This document shows, piece by piece, positions 62,331 through 64,000 of a stretch of DNA of 64,000 nt; positions within the stretch are counted from its first letter, which is position 1, and the number at the start of each line of letters is the position of its first letter. Made by a program: the position numbers and the translations under genes. The notes under the pieces are model-generated. The model was not told the origin of the DNA, searched no databases, and saw only the letters and a program-made list of their open reading frames with translations. The DNA comes from Salvator merianae (lineage: Eukaryota; Chordata; Lepidosauria; Squamata; Teiidae): assembly GCA_003586115.2 (NCBI GenBank), contig QVOM02000034.1, positions 15,247,820 through 15,311,819 on the forward strand. Reading direction: 5' to 3'.

Positions 62331-63121
62331 ACCAATCCAAAGATTTTAGAGCTTTTTTTCAGCATGCCCAGCTAATCTTCCCTGGAGCCCCTAGTTTTCA
62401 TCTACAAGTGGCTAGAAGTGTGCTCAATGAGGACCCAAGACATGCAATGGCCTGGTGCTGTCAGTGCCTCCAGACACGCAGCACACCTCTGAGGGCCAGC
62501 AAGCACCCTCAGAGGCATCCATCCTGCAGAGTGGGAATAATGTTTCTGAGGCTGCTTGTTGCCCTCAGATGCTTGCAGTGCTGCCATATAGATAGAAGGC
62601 AGCCATGCAGGTGACTTACCTATGTCATGATCGTCATAGTGGTATTTTTTTATACACTAGCCAACTGCTCCAGCTTCAAAGTTAGCAAAGGTTGAGGAAT
62701 GTGGCATAAACTGGGTTTTAATATTGGCTTTGATCTTGGGCATAGGGCAGGATAGAAATATCATAAATAAAGATGCCATGTGCCTCATCTCTGGGACCAC
62801 AGCAAGCATTCCAGCCCATAAGGCAAGCACTGCAATCCCTCATTGTGGGGATGGAGCCTAGGAAAACATGCCAATGAAGTAGCTAACCATTGGGAGTTTG
62901 CAGACTGGTGGTATCCTGCCATGCTATTTTAAATTATTGGGTACCATGGGAAAGGGGAGGATTGTTTGTTCTTGCCTTCCCTTCCTGGAAGACTAGGGAG
63001 TGCTTTTGCAAAGATAGGTGAAATGTTCAATGCTGTTCCTGCCACACAGTCCTGATAGTATTGGGATAGGGCAAAGAGAGAATTAAATCTGATTCTGTTT
63101 CTTGAAAGAATTATCTTCTCA

Positions 63122-63343
63122 GGGCACAGTCACACCTATGTTTTAATCCATCTTCAATCCACTTTTGGACTGAAAAAACACATCAGCAAAGTGACTAATC
63201 ATTTTCTTTCCACATGATCTAACCAAAGGTGAATTTTCTGAGTTAGATAATGCTGAAAGAAAACATCTTATTACTTGACTGATGTGTTCTCTCAGTCTGA
63301 AAGTGGACGGAAGCTGAATTAAAACTTAGGTGTGACTGTGCTC
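63122..63343. mobile_element. Palindromic MITE, GTTTTAATCC family, copy 3
   Basis: Left end GGGCACAGTCACACCTA; right end the inverse of GAGCACAGTCACACCTA. 222 bp, flanks TCA and TTA (one mismatch). The best-preserved terminal repeats of the three copies. Confidence 0.8.
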
Positions 63344-63487
63344 TTAGGGTACAAGTGGGGATGCTTTGAAGGGTTTTAATTTGCAGCACCACTGTGACTC
63401 AGGAATCTCTCCTTATTTTAATGTGCAATTTTTTAAAAAATAAGCTTTGTCCTGCATAACAGTTACAGCTTCTCTGACAAATGTGAA

Positions 63488-63488
63488 G

Positions 63489-63537
<49 letters not shown>

Positions 63538-63574
63538 TATATACATAAATATATATATATATATATATAAATAT
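63488..63574 (+). repeat. (GATA)n and (AT)n microsatellite
   Basis: About 12 GATA units followed by an AT-rich TATATATA stretch. Confidence 0.95.
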
Positions 63575-64000
63575 TTTTTAAAAATAGCCACAGAATGGGG
63601 AGAGGTGTAACCATGAGGCACTCTGGCATCAGTGGGGTTTTCTTTAGGGAAAGGAAAGGAACAGCAAGTCATTAAAAGCCTCCGCTGAAAAGCTAAAGAG
63701 GAAAGTCACAATTGGTAGGAGACGGGGCAATAAGAAGAAGCATGTGATTGACTGCTGGGGTGGACTGTGCATGCATTATAGAGGCAGCACATGAATAATC
63801 AGATCATAATCACATTACAGGAAGGGCAGATTGGGGGGGGAAAGGCTGTCCCTACGTGATCTTCATGCGCCTGCACCCTAAGTCTCCCTGATCACAATGG
63901 GCTTCATTGTAGATTTGCATCTGGCTGCTGATCTACTGTAAAGCAATCTTTAAAATACCCATATAAGAATAGATCTGTCTCAAATCAGAGGAGCTACTAT

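Larger units (their letters stand above)
47347..64000 (+). other. BCAS1: BCAS1 intron 3 (partial)
   Basis: No further BCAS1 exon was recognised between exon 3 and the window end, so this appears to be one intron of at least 16.6 kb. It carries palindromic elements, BovB, L1, a SINE and a CR1 3' end. The intervals 47347-48805, 51390-52837, 55165-58882, 58923-60142, 61376-63121 (except a relic near 62100) and 63575-64000 hold nothing I can identify. Confidence 0.55.

Noticed and set aside
1..64000. CRISPR arrays, bacterial operons, integrated viral genes
   Set aside because: The sequence is vertebrate nuclear DNA. No spaced direct-repeat array of CRISPR form and no viral structural or polymerase frame was found. 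All reverse-transcriptase signatures are LINE type.

Overview
The window is non-coding-dominated vertebrate nuclear DNA, almost certainly from a squamate reptile. The repeats show this: BovB (RTE), CR1, L1 and L2 LINE fragments, three copies of a tRNA-derived SINE of the Sauria/Squam type, and a dense set of short palindromic DNA transposons. The one protein-coding gene I can support is the 5' part of BCAS1 (breast carcinoma amplified sequence 1, also NABC1), on the + strand.

Three BCAS1 coding exons join in frame: 28807-28878 (start codon, 24 codons), 32304-32391 (29 codons plus one base) and 46778-47340 (two bases plus 187 codons). They give the first 241 residues. Exon 3 appears to end at a non-canonical GC splice donor (AAG|GCAAGT). 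The later exons lie beyond position 64000 or were not recognised, so intron 3 would be at least 16.6 kb. The ATG exon has a good upstream acceptor, so the transcription start and a 5'UTR exon should lie upstream. A weak candidate for that exon is at 18427-18487.

Layout. 1-28800: 5' flank or 5'UTR intron with palindromic elements (5003, 11376, 13552, 17536, 18909, 22206, 23427, 26692 and 27940), two SINEs, a CR1 3' end at 21370 and an L2 relic at about 24475. 28807-47340: BCAS1 exons. Intron 1 holds a nested transposon pair at 30722-31638. Intron 2 holds an L2 relic (32620), more palindromic elements, purine/pyrimidine microsatellites (36.2 and 36.8 kb), a 714-bp insertion with 8-bp target duplications (39705) and a 2.75-kb antisense CR1 with only three obvious coding lesions (40747-43499). 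47341-64000: intron 3 with a BovB copy interrupted by a palindromic element, an L1 3' end with clear target duplications, a palindromic element carrying a SINE with a (TTC)34 tail, and a reversed CR1 3' end.

The most distinctive signal is the population of non-autonomous DNA elements whose ends begin GGGCC or GGCTG and are often followed by a GCACTT-like motif. Eleven of them have perfect 3-bp direct repeats at both ends (ATA, TAT, CCA, CCT twice, AGG, AAT, TGT, CAA, TTA, GTA). One sits inside BovB, so the empty target site can be read directly. Several form nests that give an insertion order. No RNA genes, CRISPR arrays or viral genes were recognised.
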